NCBI GenBank assembly: GCA_964242335.1 | Contig: CAXTAY010000008.1 | Location: 1 to 64,000, forward strand | Direction of reading: 5' to 3' | DNA: 64,000 nt | Source: Lichenicoccus sp964242335 | GTDB taxonomy: Bacteria > Pseudomonadota > Alphaproteobacteria > Acetobacterales > Acetobacteraceae | Program-made: the position numbers and the translations under genes | Part shown: one piece after another, positions 18,383 through 26,875 of the stretch | Numbering within the stretch: position 1 is the stretch's first letter | How the letters are laid out: every line of letters begins with the position of its first letter | The notes under the pieces: model-generated | Told to the model about the DNA's origin: nothing | The model's input: only the letters and a program-made list of their open reading frames with translations | The model's database searches: none

Positions 18383-18475
18383 CAAGGGCTCTGCCCTTGA
18401 CCCGCTGGGGCCGACGGCCTCAGACCCCGATCCCTAAGAAAGGGTTTTCAAAGGCTCGCCTTTGATCGGGTCAAG
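18383..18475 (+). repeat. Interspersed hairpin repeat, copy 2
   Basis: Three consecutive inverted repeats: CAAGGGC/GCCCTTG (18383-18389 with 18393-18399), CTGGGGCC/GGCCTCAG (18405-18412 with 18416-18423) and CAAAGGC/GCCTTTG (18449-18455 with 18458-18464). It matches copy 1 at 5244-5338 over almost its full length in opposite orientation. It sits between two convergent genes and runs into the 3' end of the leftward SDR gene, encoding its last 14 residues. Confidence 0.78.
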
Positions 18476-19267
18476 GAGCGACGCCGGTTGCTCTGCCTTC
18501 TGGCGTGCGGCGTCCGCTTCGCGTACCGCGTCGAACATCCGGTTCCAGGTCGGCGAAACCAGGATCTCGTTGACGCACACGTGCGGCGGCAAGGTCGCGA
18601 CGTAGCGCACGAGGTCGCCGAGGTCGGAGGGCTGCAGCATGCGCGCCCGCGCCGCGGCCGAGGTCGGGACCGGTCGCCGGTCGAGGATCGGCGTCGACAC
18701 CTCGGCGGGGCAGAGCGCCGTCGAGCGGATGCCGTGCACCGCTTCCTCGGCGTTCAGCAGGTGGCTCATCGCGACCACCGCGTGCTTGGCCGCCGAGTAG
18801 GCTGCGCCCGAGACCGGCGCGAGATGCCGCCCGGCCCAGCTCGCGGTGTGGATGATCACGCCGCCCCCGCCGGCGCGCATCAGCGGCAACGACGCGAGCA
18901 CGCAGTAGAACGCCGACCGCAGGTTGGCGTCGATCACCGCGTCGACGCCGTCCACGGTCAGCGTCGACCAGGCGCGATCGGGAATGTTGGCGCCCGCATT
19001 GTTGACCAGGATGTCGAGCCGTCCCTGGTCGGCCGCGATACGCGCCGCGATCGCCGCGACCGTGTGCTTGTCGGTCACGTCCCCCGTCGAGGCGACCGCG
19101 CGTCCGCCGGCGGACGCGATCGCCCCCGCGACCGCCTCGAGCGCCTGTTGCCGGCGCCCGGTCAGCACCACGAGCGCGCCTTCCGCGGCCAGCGCCCGCG
19201 CCGCCGCCTCGCCGATGCCGCTTCCCGCGCCCGTGACCCAGGCGATCTTGTCGTCGAGCTGACCCAC
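18434..19267 (-). CDS. SDR-family oxidoreductase with repeat-encoded tail
   Basis: Classical short-chain dehydrogenase, 277 residues, substrate unknown. TGAGSGIG cofactor motif at 12-19, NNAG at 89-92, catalytic Ser near 143 (IIHTAS), Tyr157 and Lys161 in YSAAK. The C-terminal segment PTWNRMFD is usual for the ribitol-type/YdfG-like subgroup that ends near residue 250. The final residues LLDPIKGEPLKTLS are encoded by the interspersed hairpin repeat, so the natural stop was probably lost when the repeat inserted or extended. It is a single gene, convergent with the MoxR operon. Confidence 0.88.
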   Translation of the reverse strand: MGQLDDKIAWVTGAGSGIGEAAARALAAEGALVVLTGRRQQALEAVAGAIASAGGRAVASTGDVTDKHTVAAIAARIAADQGRLDILVNNAGANIPDRAWSTLTVDGVDAVIDANLRSAFYCVLASLPLMRAGGGGVIIHTASWAGRHLAPVSGAAYSAAKHAVVAMSHLLNAEEAVHGIRSTALCPAEVSTPILDRRPVPTSAAARARMLQPSDLGDLVRYVATLPPHVCVNEILVSPTWNRMFDAVREADAARQKAEQPASLLDPIKGEPLKTLS

Positions 19268-19426
19268 CGCACTCTCCCTCCCGGATCGACAGAAGTCCGA
19301 CCCTCCTGGAAGAGTAACGCCTGTCCGACCTCCTCGTCGCCGCTTCGCCGCTCGACCGTCGCCGGCCGGCTCCGCGGGATGCGCGGGGATGAGTTACGCG
19401 GGCGCCGCCGGAGACAGGAAACTCCC

Positions 19427-20326
19427 TCAGCCCGGCTCGGCCTCGCGGAAGACGCGGCTGGCCAGGATATCGGTGGCCTCGATGTTGCCCAGATCCTCGG
19501 CCGAGATCGGCGCCGCCTCGCCCTGGCCGTCGCCGACCAGGCGGTTGGCCTGTCGCAGCCTTGCCCGATCGAGCGCGTTGCGGATCGAGCGCGCGTTGGC
19601 GAAATGCGGCAGCCGGCGCCGCAGCGCGATGTAGCGGCTCAGCGCCGCGCGCGCCTCCGGCGTCAGCCGGTAGGCCTGACGCGCCAGGATCGCCTCGCCG
19701 ATGCCGAGCAGTTCCGGCTCGTCGTAGTCGGGGAAGTCGATGTGGTGCGCCACGCGCGAGCGGAAGCCGGGGTTGGTGGCGTAGAACCGGTCCATCCGGT
19801 CGGCGTAGCCGGCCAGGATCACCACCAGGTCCTCGCGCTGGTTCTCCATCACCTGCAGCAGGATCTCGATCGCCTCCTGTCCGTAGTCGCGCTCGTTCTC
19901 GGCGCGGTGCAGGTAGTACGCCTCGTCGATGAACAGCACGCCGCCCATCGCCTTCTTCAGGATCTCCTTGGTCTTGGGCGCGGTGTGGCCGATGTACTGG
20001 CCCACCAGGTCGTCGCGCGTCACCGAGACCAGGTGGCCACGCCGCACGAAGCCCAGCTTGTGCAGGATCCCGGCCATGCGAAGCGCCACCGTGGTCTTGC
20101 CGGTGCCCGGGTTGCCGGTGAAGGACATGTGCAGCGTCGGCGGCTCTCCGACCAGGCCGATGCGCCGGCGCACGCGCTCCACCAGCAGCAGCGAGGCGAT
20201 CTCGCGGATGCGCTGCTTCACCGGCTGCAGCCCGAGCAGGTCGCGATCGAGCGCGGCCAGGATCTCGCCGATGCCGGCCGCCTCGAACTCGGCGCGCAGA
20301 TCGACGAGGGCGGCGTCGGCCGGCAT
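19427..20326 (-). CDS. cbbX: Red-type RuBisCO activase CbbX
   Basis: AAA+ ATPase of 299 residues that remodels inhibited red-type RuBisCO by pulling on the C-terminus of the large subunit. Walker A GNPGTGKT, Walker B VLFIDEAYYL, sensor-like RSRVAHHIDFPDY and the ARSIRNALDRARLRQANRL lid are present; SFTGNPGTGKTTVALRMA and GQYIGHTAPKTKEILKKA are hallmark CbbX segments. The ATG at 20326 shares one base with the cbbS stop (TGATG). Last gene of the cbb operon, and its presence fits the form IC enzyme encoded upstream. Confidence 0.96.
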   Translation of the reverse strand: MPADAALVDLRAEFEAAGIGEILAALDRDLLGLQPVKQRIREIASLLLVERVRRRIGLVGEPPTLHMSFTGNPGTGKTTVALRMAGILHKLGFVRRGHLVSVTRDDLVGQYIGHTAPKTKEILKKAMGGVLFIDEAYYLHRAENERDYGQEAIEILLQVMENQREDLVVILAGYADRMDRFYATNPGFRSRVAHHIDFPDYDEPELLGIGEAILARQAYRLTPEARAALSRYIALRRRLPHFANARSIRNALDRARLRQANRLVGDGQGEAAPISAEDLGNIEATDILASRVFREAEPG

Positions 20327-20718
20327 CAGCCCGCCGACGGAACGGTGGTGTAGCGCATCGCCCGGCCGCCGACCTCGGTGCGCGTCAGCCGGAACTCCGG
20401 CTCGAACTCCGGCCGGTTGACCAGGAAGGAGATGCGCACGGACTCCCATCCGGCGGTGGAGTCGAAACCCGACAGGCGGATATAGCGATCGCCGTAGGCG
20501 CGCCGGCACGAGGCGAGCTCGAGCATCACCCCGGCGGCGTCGGCGATGTCGAACATCGGCTGGCCCCACATCTCCCAGTAGGTGTTGCGCGGATGCGGAT
20601 CGTCGGTGAACTCGATGTTCACCGCCCAGCCACGGTCGAGGCAGTACTGCACCTGCCGGGTGATCTGCTCGTCGGTCAGGTCGGGCAGGAAGGAGAAGCA
20701 TCCCTGGGTGTTGCGCAT
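20326..20718 (-). CDS. cbbS: RuBisCO small subunit, form IC
   Basis: 130 residues. The N-terminal CFSFLPDLTDEQITRQVQYC and the middle EFTDDPHPRNTYWEMWG are characteristic of red-type (form IC/ID) small subunits, including the C-terminal extension (EFRLTRTEVGGRAMRYT) that forms the central beta-barrel in red-type enzymes. Start ATG follows an excellent AGGAGGAAA ribosome site, 11 bases after cbbL. It packs with eight CbbL subunits in the holoenzyme. Confidence 0.96.
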   Translation of the reverse strand: MRNTQGCFSFLPDLTDEQITRQVQYCLDRGWAVNIEFTDDPHPRNTYWEMWGQPMFDIADAAGVMLELASCRRAYGDRYIRLSGFDSTAGWESVRISFLVNRPEFEPEFRLTRTEVGGRAMRYTTVPSAG

Positions 20719-20729
20719 GATCTTTCCTC

Positions 20730-22208
20730 CTAAACCGACACGCTGGCCGAGGGCACGTAGTCCGGGGTGTCGGTCGAGGCGTAGTTGAACGTCACGTCCT
20801 TCCAGGTCTCCAGCGCCTGGTGCAGCGGCTGGCAGTGCCGTGCCGCGGCGGCGAGGATGTCCGGCCCCTCGTGGCGGGTGTCGCGGCCCTCGTTGCGCGC
20901 CAGGATCATCGCCTCCAGCGCCACCCGGTTGGCGGTAGCGCCCGCCTGTATGCCCATCGGATGGCCGATGGTGCCGCCGCCGAACTGCAGCACCGTGTCC
21001 TCGCCGAGATAGTCGAGCAGCTGGTGCATCTGCCCGGCATGGATGCCGCCCGACGCCACCGGCATGGTCTTGCGCAGGCCGGCCCAGCTCTGGTCGAAGA
21101 ACACGCCGTTCTCCAGGCGCATCGGATTGTGGTCCTCGCGCAGGATGTCGTAGTAGCCGCGCGTCGCCGCCGGGTCGCCCTCCAGCTTGCCGACCACGGT
21201 GCCGGCATGGATGTGGTCGACGCCGGCGAGGCGCATCCACTTGGCGATCACCCGGAACGAGACGCCGTGCGTCTTCTGGCGCGTGTAGGTGCCGTGGCCG
21301 GCACGATGCAGATGCAGGATCATGTCGTGGCGTCGCGCCCATTTCGACATCGACTGGATCGCGGTGTAGCCGACCACCAGGTCGATCATGACGATCACCG
21401 AGCCGAGCTCGTGCGCGAACTCGGCGCGCTCGTACATGTCCTCCATCGTCGCCGCGGTGACGTTGAGGTAGGTGCCCTTGATCTCGCCGGTCGCGGCCTG
21501 CGCCCGGTTCACCGCCTCCATGCAATAGAGGAAGCGGTCGCGCCAGTGCATGAAGGGCTGGCTGTTGATGTTCTCGTCGTCCTTGGTGAAGTCGAGGCCG
21601 CCGCGCAGCGCCTCGTACACGACCCGACCGTAGTTGCGTCCCGAGAGGCCGAGCTTCGGCTTCACCGTCGCACCCAGCAGCGGCCGGCCGAACTTGTCGA
21701 GCCGCTCTCGCTCGACGACGATGCCGGTGGACGGGCCGTCGAAGGTCTTCACGTAGGCGACCGGGAAACGCATGTCCTCCAGCCGCAGCGCCCGCAGCGG
21801 CTTGAAGCCGAACACGTTGCCGATGATCGAGGCGGTCAGGTTGGCGATCGAGCCGGGCTCGAACAAATCGAGGTCGTAGGCGATGTAGGCGAAATACTGG
21901 CCCGGCGCGTTCGGCACCTCGTCGAGCCGGTAGGCCTTGGCGCGATACTTCTCGCAGGCGGTCAGGCGGTCGGTCCAGACCACGGTCCAGGTGGCGGTCG
22001 AACTCTCGCCGGCCACCGCGGCGGCGGCCTCCACCGGATCGACCCCGTCCTGCGGCGTGATGCGGAACATCGCGATCACGTCGGTGTCCTTGGGCTCGTA
22101 CTCGGGCTCCCAGTAGCCCATGCGGCGATATTCCATCACCCCGGAGACGTAGCGTTCCTTGCCGCGCACGGTGTTCGAACCGGCGGGCGGGCTCTTGATC
22201 TCGTTCAT
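20730..22208 (-). CDS. cbbL: RuBisCO large subunit, form IC
   Basis: Ribulose-1,5-bisphosphate carboxylase/oxygenase large subunit, 492 residues. The active-site loop GRPLLGATVKPKLGLSGRN, the carbamylated lysine in GGLDFTKDDENINSQPF, loop 6 region (HAGTVVGKLEGDP) and GGIHAGQMHQLL are all intact. RYVSGVMEYRRMGYWEPEY and the C-terminus ending STDTPDYVPSASVSV are red-type (form IC); the protruding C-terminal tail is the handle used by CbbX. Start ATG has GGAG upstream. Expressed between cbbP and cbbS. Confidence 0.98.
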   Translation of the reverse strand: MNEIKSPPAGSNTVRGKERYVSGVMEYRRMGYWEPEYEPKDTDVIAMFRITPQDGVDPVEAAAAVAGESSTATWTVVWTDRLTACEKYRAKAYRLDEVPNAPGQYFAYIAYDLDLFEPGSIANLTASIIGNVFGFKPLRALRLEDMRFPVAYVKTFDGPSTGIVVERERLDKFGRPLLGATVKPKLGLSGRNYGRVVYEALRGGLDFTKDDENINSQPFMHWRDRFLYCMEAVNRAQAATGEIKGTYLNVTAATMEDMYERAEFAHELGSVIVMIDLVVGYTAIQSMSKWARRHDMILHLHRAGHGTYTRQKTHGVSFRVIAKWMRLAGVDHIHAGTVVGKLEGDPAATRGYYDILREDHNPMRLENGVFFDQSWAGLRKTMPVASGGIHAGQMHQLLDYLGEDTVLQFGGGTIGHPMGIQAGATANRVALEAMILARNEGRDTRHEGPDILAAAARHCQPLHQALETWKDVTFNYASTDTPDYVPSASVSV

Positions 22209-22272
22209 GCTTTGCTCCGGAGAGGCAAGTTCTGGAAAGGTCGGGTCTGGAAAGGCCGGGTTTGGGCGCTGC

Positions 22273-23148
22273 TCATCGCGCGCCGCGCTTGCGTTCGATC
22301 AGCCGCAGGATGATCGGGATGAGGATCACCTGCATCGCGAGGTCCATCTTGTTGCCGGGCACCGCGATGGTGTTCGGCCGCGACATGAAGCTGCCGTGCA
22401 GCATCGAGAGCAGGTAGGGAAAGTCGATGCCGCGCGGGTTGCGGAAGCGGATCACCACGATCGATTCGTCGGCTGTCGGGATGTAGCGGGCGATGAACGG
22501 GTTCGAGGTGTCGACCGTGGGCACGCGCTGGAAGTTGATGTCTGTCTCGGTGAATTGCGGGCAGATGTAGCGGATGTAGTCCGGCATCCGGCGCAGGATG
22601 GTGTCCATCACCGCCTCGGTGGAGTAGTTGCGGCTGGAGCGGTCGCGATGGATCTTCTGGATCCATTCTAGGTTGATCACCGGCACCACGCCGATCCGCA
22701 CGTCGGCATGCGCGCCGGTATCGACCGTCCCGTGCTTCACCGCACCGTGCAGACCTTCGTAAAGCAGCAGGTCGGTACCCGCGGGCAGCTCCTTCCATTC
22801 GGTGAAGCTGCCGGCGGGTGCGCCGAACAGCGCCTCCTCGCGCGCGTCGTGCACGTAGTGCCGGGTGCGGCCGCCGCCGCTGCGGGCATACTCGCCGAAG
22901 GTGGCCTGCAGTTCCTCCAGCAGGTTCGCCTCGGGACCGAAATGGCCGAAATGATGGTTCCCTCGCTCCGCCTCCTCGCGCATCTTGGTTCGCATCCCCT
23001 CGCGGTCGTAGCGGTGGAAGGCGTCGCCCTCGATGAAGGCGGCGCTGATCTGCTCGCGCCGGAAGATCTGCTCGAAGACGTTGCGAACCGAGGTGGTGCC
23101 CGCACCCGACGAGCCGGTGACCGAGATGATCGGGTGCTGCAGGCTCAT
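22273..23148 (-). CDS. cbbP: Phosphoribulokinase
   Basis: Makes ribulose-1,5-bisphosphate from ribulose-5-phosphate and ATP. 291 residues, the short proteobacterial type. P-loop GSSGAGTTS near the N-terminus (ISVTGSSGAGTTSVRNVFEQ), EGDAFHRYDREGMR, HFGPEANLLEEL, YEGLHGA with the catalytic Asp/Glu region, and WIQKIHRDRSSRNYSTEAV. The ATG at 23148 overlaps the cbbF stop (ATGA). It commits carbon to RuBisCO encoded next. Confidence 0.97.
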   Translation of the reverse strand: MSLQHPIISVTGSSGAGTTSVRNVFEQIFRREQISAAFIEGDAFHRYDREGMRTKMREEAERGNHHFGHFGPEANLLEELQATFGEYARSGGGRTRHYVHDAREEALFGAPAGSFTEWKELPAGTDLLLYEGLHGAVKHGTVDTGAHADVRIGVVPVINLEWIQKIHRDRSSRNYSTEAVMDTILRRMPDYIRYICPQFTETDINFQRVPTVDTSNPFIARYIPTADESIVVIRFRNPRGIDFPYLLSMLHGSFMSRPNTIAVPGNKMDLAMQVILIPIILRLIERKRGAR

Positions 23149-24212
23149 GCGTGGGCACCGCGATGGTCGTGGTCGGGCCGGAACAGGGTGCGGCTGCCGA
23201 ACAGCGGGTCGCCGCGCGCCGCGTCCGGCAGCTCGTGATAGCTGCCGATCCGCGCCACCTCCTCGACCGCGCCGCAGACCAGCCCGACGCGCTGGTGGAT
23301 GTGGGTCGGGACCCTGGCGAGGATGCGGGTCTGGCCGTCGCTCGCGGCACCCCCCGCCTGCTCCACCAGCAGCGCGATCGGGTTCGCCTCGTAGACCAGC
23401 CGCAGCCGCCCCTCTCGGCAGGCCGGCCGCGCGTCGGCGGGATAGAGATAGACGCCGCCGCGCACCAGGATACGGTAGATCTCGGCGACCAGCGAGGCGA
23501 TCCAGCGCGTGTTGAAGTCCCTCCGGCGCGGCCCCTCGCTGCCCTGCTGGCACTCGGCGACGTAGCGGCGCACCGGCGCCGGCCAGTGCCGCTGGTTCGA
23601 CGCGTTGATCGCGTACTCGCTGGTCTCGAGCGGGATGCTCCGCGGGTCGGAGACCGAGAAGAACACCTGGCGCTCGCGGTCGAGGGTGAACAGGTGGGTG
23701 CCCTCGCCGAGCGTGAGCAGCAGCGCCGTCTGCGAGCCGTAGATCAGGAATCCCGCCGCCAGCTGCTCGCTGCCGGGTCGCAGGAAGGCGGAGGCCGGAT
23801 CGCCGTCGGGGTCGGCCGCCGGCAGGATCGAGAAGATGGTGCCGACCGGGGCGGTGGTGTCGATGTTCGACGAGCCGTCGAGCGGGTCGATCGCCACCGC
23901 CAGCACGCCGTCGCGGCGCAGCGGCAGCACCGCGTCGAGCTCCTCCGAGGCCACGCACGCCACCGGCGCCTCGCGCAGCGCGCGCACCATCAGCAGGTTG
24001 GCGTGCAGGTCGAGCTCGGTCTGGATCTCGCCGCCCTTGTCGCCGCGATGCGCCGACATGCCGGGCTCGAGCGGCCCGGCGGCGAGCAGGTCGGCGACCT
24101 GGCAGCCGGCGCGGGTGATCGCGAGCACGGTGCTGGCGATCGCCGACGCGTAGGCATCGCCGGAGGCCCGCCGCCGCCCGAGGAACGCTTCGAGACGCCC
24201 TCCACTGGCCAT
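23145..24212 (-). CDS. cbbF: Fructose-1,6-bisphosphatase, class 1
   Basis: Calvin-cycle and gluconeogenic phosphatase, 355 residues. Metal/substrate site AIDPLDGSSNID, SEELDAVLPL, and C-terminal EANPIALLVEQAGGAASDG are intact, as is YPADARPACREGRLRLVYE. The ATG at 24212 with GGAGGA upstream is chosen over an earlier in-frame ATG at 24260. First gene of the cbb operon, divergent from cbbR with 109 bases between. Sedoheptulose-bisphosphatase activity is possible, since no separate SBPase, aldolase, transketolase or phosphoglycolate phosphatase gene lies in this cluster. Confidence 0.95.
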   Translation of the reverse strand: MASGGRLEAFLGRRRASGDAYASAIASTVLAITRAGCQVADLLAAGPLEPGMSAHRGDKGGEIQTELDLHANLLMVRALREAPVACVASEELDAVLPLRRDGVLAVAIDPLDGSSNIDTTAPVGTIFSILPAADPDGDPASAFLRPGSEQLAAGFLIYGSQTALLLTLGEGTHLFTLDRERQVFFSVSDPRSIPLETSEYAINASNQRHWPAPVRRYVAECQQGSEGPRRRDFNTRWIASLVAEIYRILVRGGVYLYPADARPACREGRLRLVYEANPIALLVEQAGGAASDGQTRILARVPTHIHQRVGLVCGAVEEVARIGSYHELPDAARGDPLFGSRTLFRPDHDHRGAHA

Positions 24213-24307
24213 CGGATTCTCCTCCCCGCTCTCCGGCGGCCGGGTCGCTGGGTTCAGCATCGGTCGCCGGCGTCTTGTTAGGCCAGCATAAAGAACTTAG
24301 TCTCTGC

Positions 24308-24322
24308 TTCAGGAAAACTTAA
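24308..24322. promoter_or_regulatory. Candidate CbbR binding site in the cbbF-cbbR gap
   Basis: Imperfect inverted repeat TTCAG-GAAAA-CTTAA that contains the LysR-type T-N11-A spacing (24309-24321) and abuts the cbbR start codon. The stretch 24283-24323 is clearly more A+T-rich than its surroundings. Position and symmetry fit a LysR regulator controlling the divergent cbb operon and itself; no binding data are available. Confidence 0.45.
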
Positions 24323-25257
24323 TGAAGCACGTCACCCTCAAGCAGCTGCGCGCCTTCGCGTCCGTGGTGCGCACCGCCTCGGTCACCGGGGCGGCGCAGG
24401 CGCTGCACGTCTCGCCGCCGGCGATCACGCTGCAGATGCGGCTGCTGCAGGAGCAGCTCGGCGTGCCGCTGATCGAGCGCTCCGCGGCCGGCATGGTGCC
24501 GACCGCCGCCGGCCGGCTGCTGGTCGATACGGTCAGGCGGGTCGAGATCGTCCTCGCCGACGGTGCCGCCGGGATCGAGGCGCTCTCCGGCCTGCAGACC
24601 GGCCTGGTCCAGGTGGGCGTGGTCAGCACCGCCAAGTACTTCGCCCCGCGCGTGCTCGCCGCGTTCTCGCGCGCGCATCCCGGGATCGAGCTGCGCCTGG
24701 TGGTCGGCAACCGGGCCGAGATCATCGACCGCCTGCGCGATCGCGAGCTCGACCTCGCGGTGATGGGACGGCCGCCGGAGGATCTGGAGGTCGTGCTGGC
24801 GGTGATCGGCGAGCATCCGCATGTCGTGGTCGCCGCACCCGGGCATCCCCTGGCTGACCGTCCGGCACTGCCGCCGCACGACCTCGCCGGCGAGACCTTC
24901 CTGGTGCGCGAGCGCGGCAGCGGCACGCGCATGCTGATGCAGCAGTTCTTCGACCGCGCCGGCATCGCGCCGCGCTTCGGCATGGAGATCGGCAGCAACG
25001 AGACGGTGAAGCAGGCGGTGATGGCCGGCCTCGGCATCGCCTTCCTGTCCGCACACACCATCGAGCTGGAGCTGCAGACGCAGCGCCTGGCGGTGCTGGA
25101 CGTCGTCGGCCTGCCGATCGTGCGCAGCTGGTGCGTGGTGCGGCTCGCCGAGCGCCGCTCGATGCCCGCGATCGACAAGGTGGTGCTCTACCTGACCGAG
25201 CAGGGCCGCCTGTTCCTGCCCGGCCACGGCGGCACCCCGCCCCGGGCCGCCGCGTAG
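24322..25257 (+). CDS. cbbR: LysR-type regulator of the cbb operon
   Basis: 311-residue transcription regulator. N-terminal winged helix-turn-helix at about 5-65 (LKQLRAFASVVRTASVTGAA, LHVSPPAITLQMRLLQEQLG), then a LysR effector domain (LVQVGVVSTAKYFAPRVLAA; ETVKQAVMAGLGIAFLSAHT). Segments such as STAKYFAPRVLAAF and GIAFLSAHTIELEL are typical of CbbR. It is transcribed away from cbbF, the standard position for CbbR, which activates cbb genes in response to metabolites such as RuBP, PEP or NADPH depending on species. Confidence 0.93.
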   Translation: MKHVTLKQLRAFASVVRTASVTGAAQALHVSPPAITLQMRLLQEQLGVPLIERSAAGMVPTAAGRLLVDTVRRVEIVLADGAAGIEALSGLQTGLVQVGVVSTAKYFAPRVLAAFSRAHPGIELRLVVGNRAEIIDRLRDRELDLAVMGRPPEDLEVVLAVIGEHPHVVVAAPGHPLADRPALPPHDLAGETFLVRERGSGTRMLMQQFFDRAGIAPRFGMEIGSNETVKQAVMAGLGIAFLSAHTIELELQTQRLAVLDVVGLPIVRSWCVVRLAERRSMPAIDKVVLYLTEQGRLFLPGHGGTPPRAAA

Positions 25258-25351
25258 CCCTTCGGCGGGCGGCCGCTCTACGGCTGGTCCGAAAGCGGCG
25301 CCGCCTGGTGGGTTTCGGTCCGGTATCGAGACGACGGCGGAGGCGAGGCGG

Positions 25352-25869
25352 ATGCGGATCGGCATATCGCGACGGTCGCGGCGGCTGCTGCCGGGCGCCG
25401 CGCTGATGCTGCTGGCCGGCTGCGGCTACGGCGCGTCGCGCAGCGTGCACCAGGCGTAGTTCAGCATGATCGGCATGTCGGCGAACGACCTGCAGGCCTG
25501 CGCCGGACCGCCGGACCGGATCGTGCAGCTCAACCCGGCGGCGCAGATCTTCGCCTACTCGGACAAGCCCGGGGTGGCGGGCGGCCTCGGTCTTCCGATC
25601 CCGCTGCTCGGCACCGTCACGCCGGGCGGCGGCGGCGGCACCTGCCTCGCCGAGTTCCGCCTGGTGGACAACCGCGTCACCGAGCTGCACGTCACCGACG
25701 ACGACGACCGGGTGCTCGGCTCGGAAGGCGTCTGCGGGCCGATCATACGCGGCTGCATGCGCCAGTCGGAGCCGACGAGGCGGCCGGGTCGATCTCGGCC
25801 TACCGCTCGCCACCGGTGCCGGCGCTGCCGGCGGGTGCCGAATACACCGCGCCGGCGGCCGCGAAGTAG
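25352..25869 (+). pseudogene. Broken lipoprotein gene (in-frame TAG and frameshift)
   Basis: The frame opens with a lipoprotein signal ending in LMLLAGCGYG (lipobox LAGC) and stops at an in-frame TAG at 25457-25459 after 35 codons. The same frame continues at once with GMSANDLQACAGPPDRI, FAYSDKPGVAGG, GGTCLAEFRLVDN and VCGPIIRGC, a conserved-looking periplasmic protein. After about 25760 the sensible C-terminus (ADEAAGSISAYRSPPVP ending EYTAPAAAK and TAG at 25867) lies in another frame. Two lesions in one gene suggest a pseudogene, or two sequence errors. Translation might restart at the ATG at 25466, but without a signal peptide. Confidence 0.62.
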
Positions 25870-25879
25870 CCGCCAGGGT

Positions 25880-26863
25880 TCAGAAGCCGGCCACCGCGTG
25901 CGGCGCGTAGTCGGCCTCGAGCCGCCGGATCTCCTCGGCGTCGAGCTGCAGCGTCATGGCGGCGAGCGCGTCCTTGAGGTGGTGCGGCTTCGAGACGCCG
26001 ATGATCGGCGCGGTGATGCCCGGCTTGGCCAGCAGCCAGGCCAGCGCCACCGCCGCGCGCGAGGTGTGGCGCGCCTCGGCCACCTCGCCCACGGCGTCGA
26101 TCACCCGGGCGTCCGCCTCGGCGGTGTGGTCGTACAGGGTGCGGGAGAACTTGTCGGTACGGGCGCGGTCTGTGCTGCCCTCGGCCGACGGCGGCCGGGC
26201 GAGCTTGCCGCGGGCCAGCGGGCTCCACGGGATCACGCCCACCCCTTCCTCCAGGCACAGCCCGAGCATCTCCCGCTCCTCCTCGCGATACAGCAGGTTG
26301 AGGTGGTTCTGCATCGAGACGAAGCGGGTCCAGCCGTGCCGCTCGGCGAGGTACAGCGACTTGCAGAACTGCCAGGCGAACATCGAGGAGGCGCCGATAT
26401 AGCGGGCCTTGCCGGCCTTCACCACGTCGTGCAGCGCCTCCAGGGTCTCCTCGATCGGCGTGTGCGGATCGAAGCGGTGGATCTGGTAGAGGTCGACATG
26501 GTCCATGCCCAGCCGGCGCAGGCTGTGGTCGATCTCGCTCAGGATCGCGCGTCGCGACAGACCGCCGCCGTTGGCGTGCTCGGCCATCTTGCCGTGCACC
26601 TTGGTCGCGACGACGACCTCGTCGCGCCGGGCGTAGTCGCGCAGCGCGCGGCCGAGGATCTCCTCGCTGGAGCCGGCGGAGTAGACGTTGGCGGTGTCGA
26701 AGAAGTTGATCCCCGCCTCCAGCGCCTCGCGGATGAACGGGCGGCTGGCCTCCTCGCCGAGCGTCCACTCGTGCGGACCGCGATCGGGCTCGCCATAGGT
26801 CATGCAGCCGAGGCACAGGCGCGAGACCTTCAGGCCGCTGTGGCCCAGTCTGGTGGTTTGCAT
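25880..26863 (-). CDS. Aldo/keto reductase
   Basis: Cytosolic NADPH-dependent oxidoreductase, 327 residues. The full catalytic tetrad is present: Asp56 and Tyr61 (FFDTANVYSAGSSEEILG), Lys88 (VVATKVHG), His129 (LYQIHRFDP). The cofactor segment IGVSKPHHLKDALAA is near the C-terminus. It resembles the YajO/oxidoreductase group that includes enzymes acting on xylulose derivatives and unknown aldehydes. Thirteen bases separate it from pdxJ upstream, so it is likely co-transcribed with pdxA-pdxJ; a pyridoxal-related or aldehyde-detoxifying role is only a guess. Confidence 0.9.
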   Translation of the reverse strand: MQTTRLGHSGLKVSRLCLGCMTYGEPDRGPHEWTLGEEASRPFIREALEAGINFFDTANVYSAGSSEEILGRALRDYARRDEVVVATKVHGKMAEHANGGGLSRRAILSEIDHSLRRLGMDHVDLYQIHRFDPHTPIEETLEALHDVVKAGKARYIGASSMFAWQFCKSLYLAERHGWTRFVSMQNHLNLLYREEEREMLGLCLEEGVGVIPWSPLARGKLARPPSAEGSTDRARTDKFSRTLYDHTAEADARVIDAVGEVAEARHTSRAAVALAWLLAKPGITAPIIGVSKPHHLKDALAAMTLQLDAEEIRRLEADYAPHAVAGF

Positions 26864-26875
26864 GTCGATGCTCCG

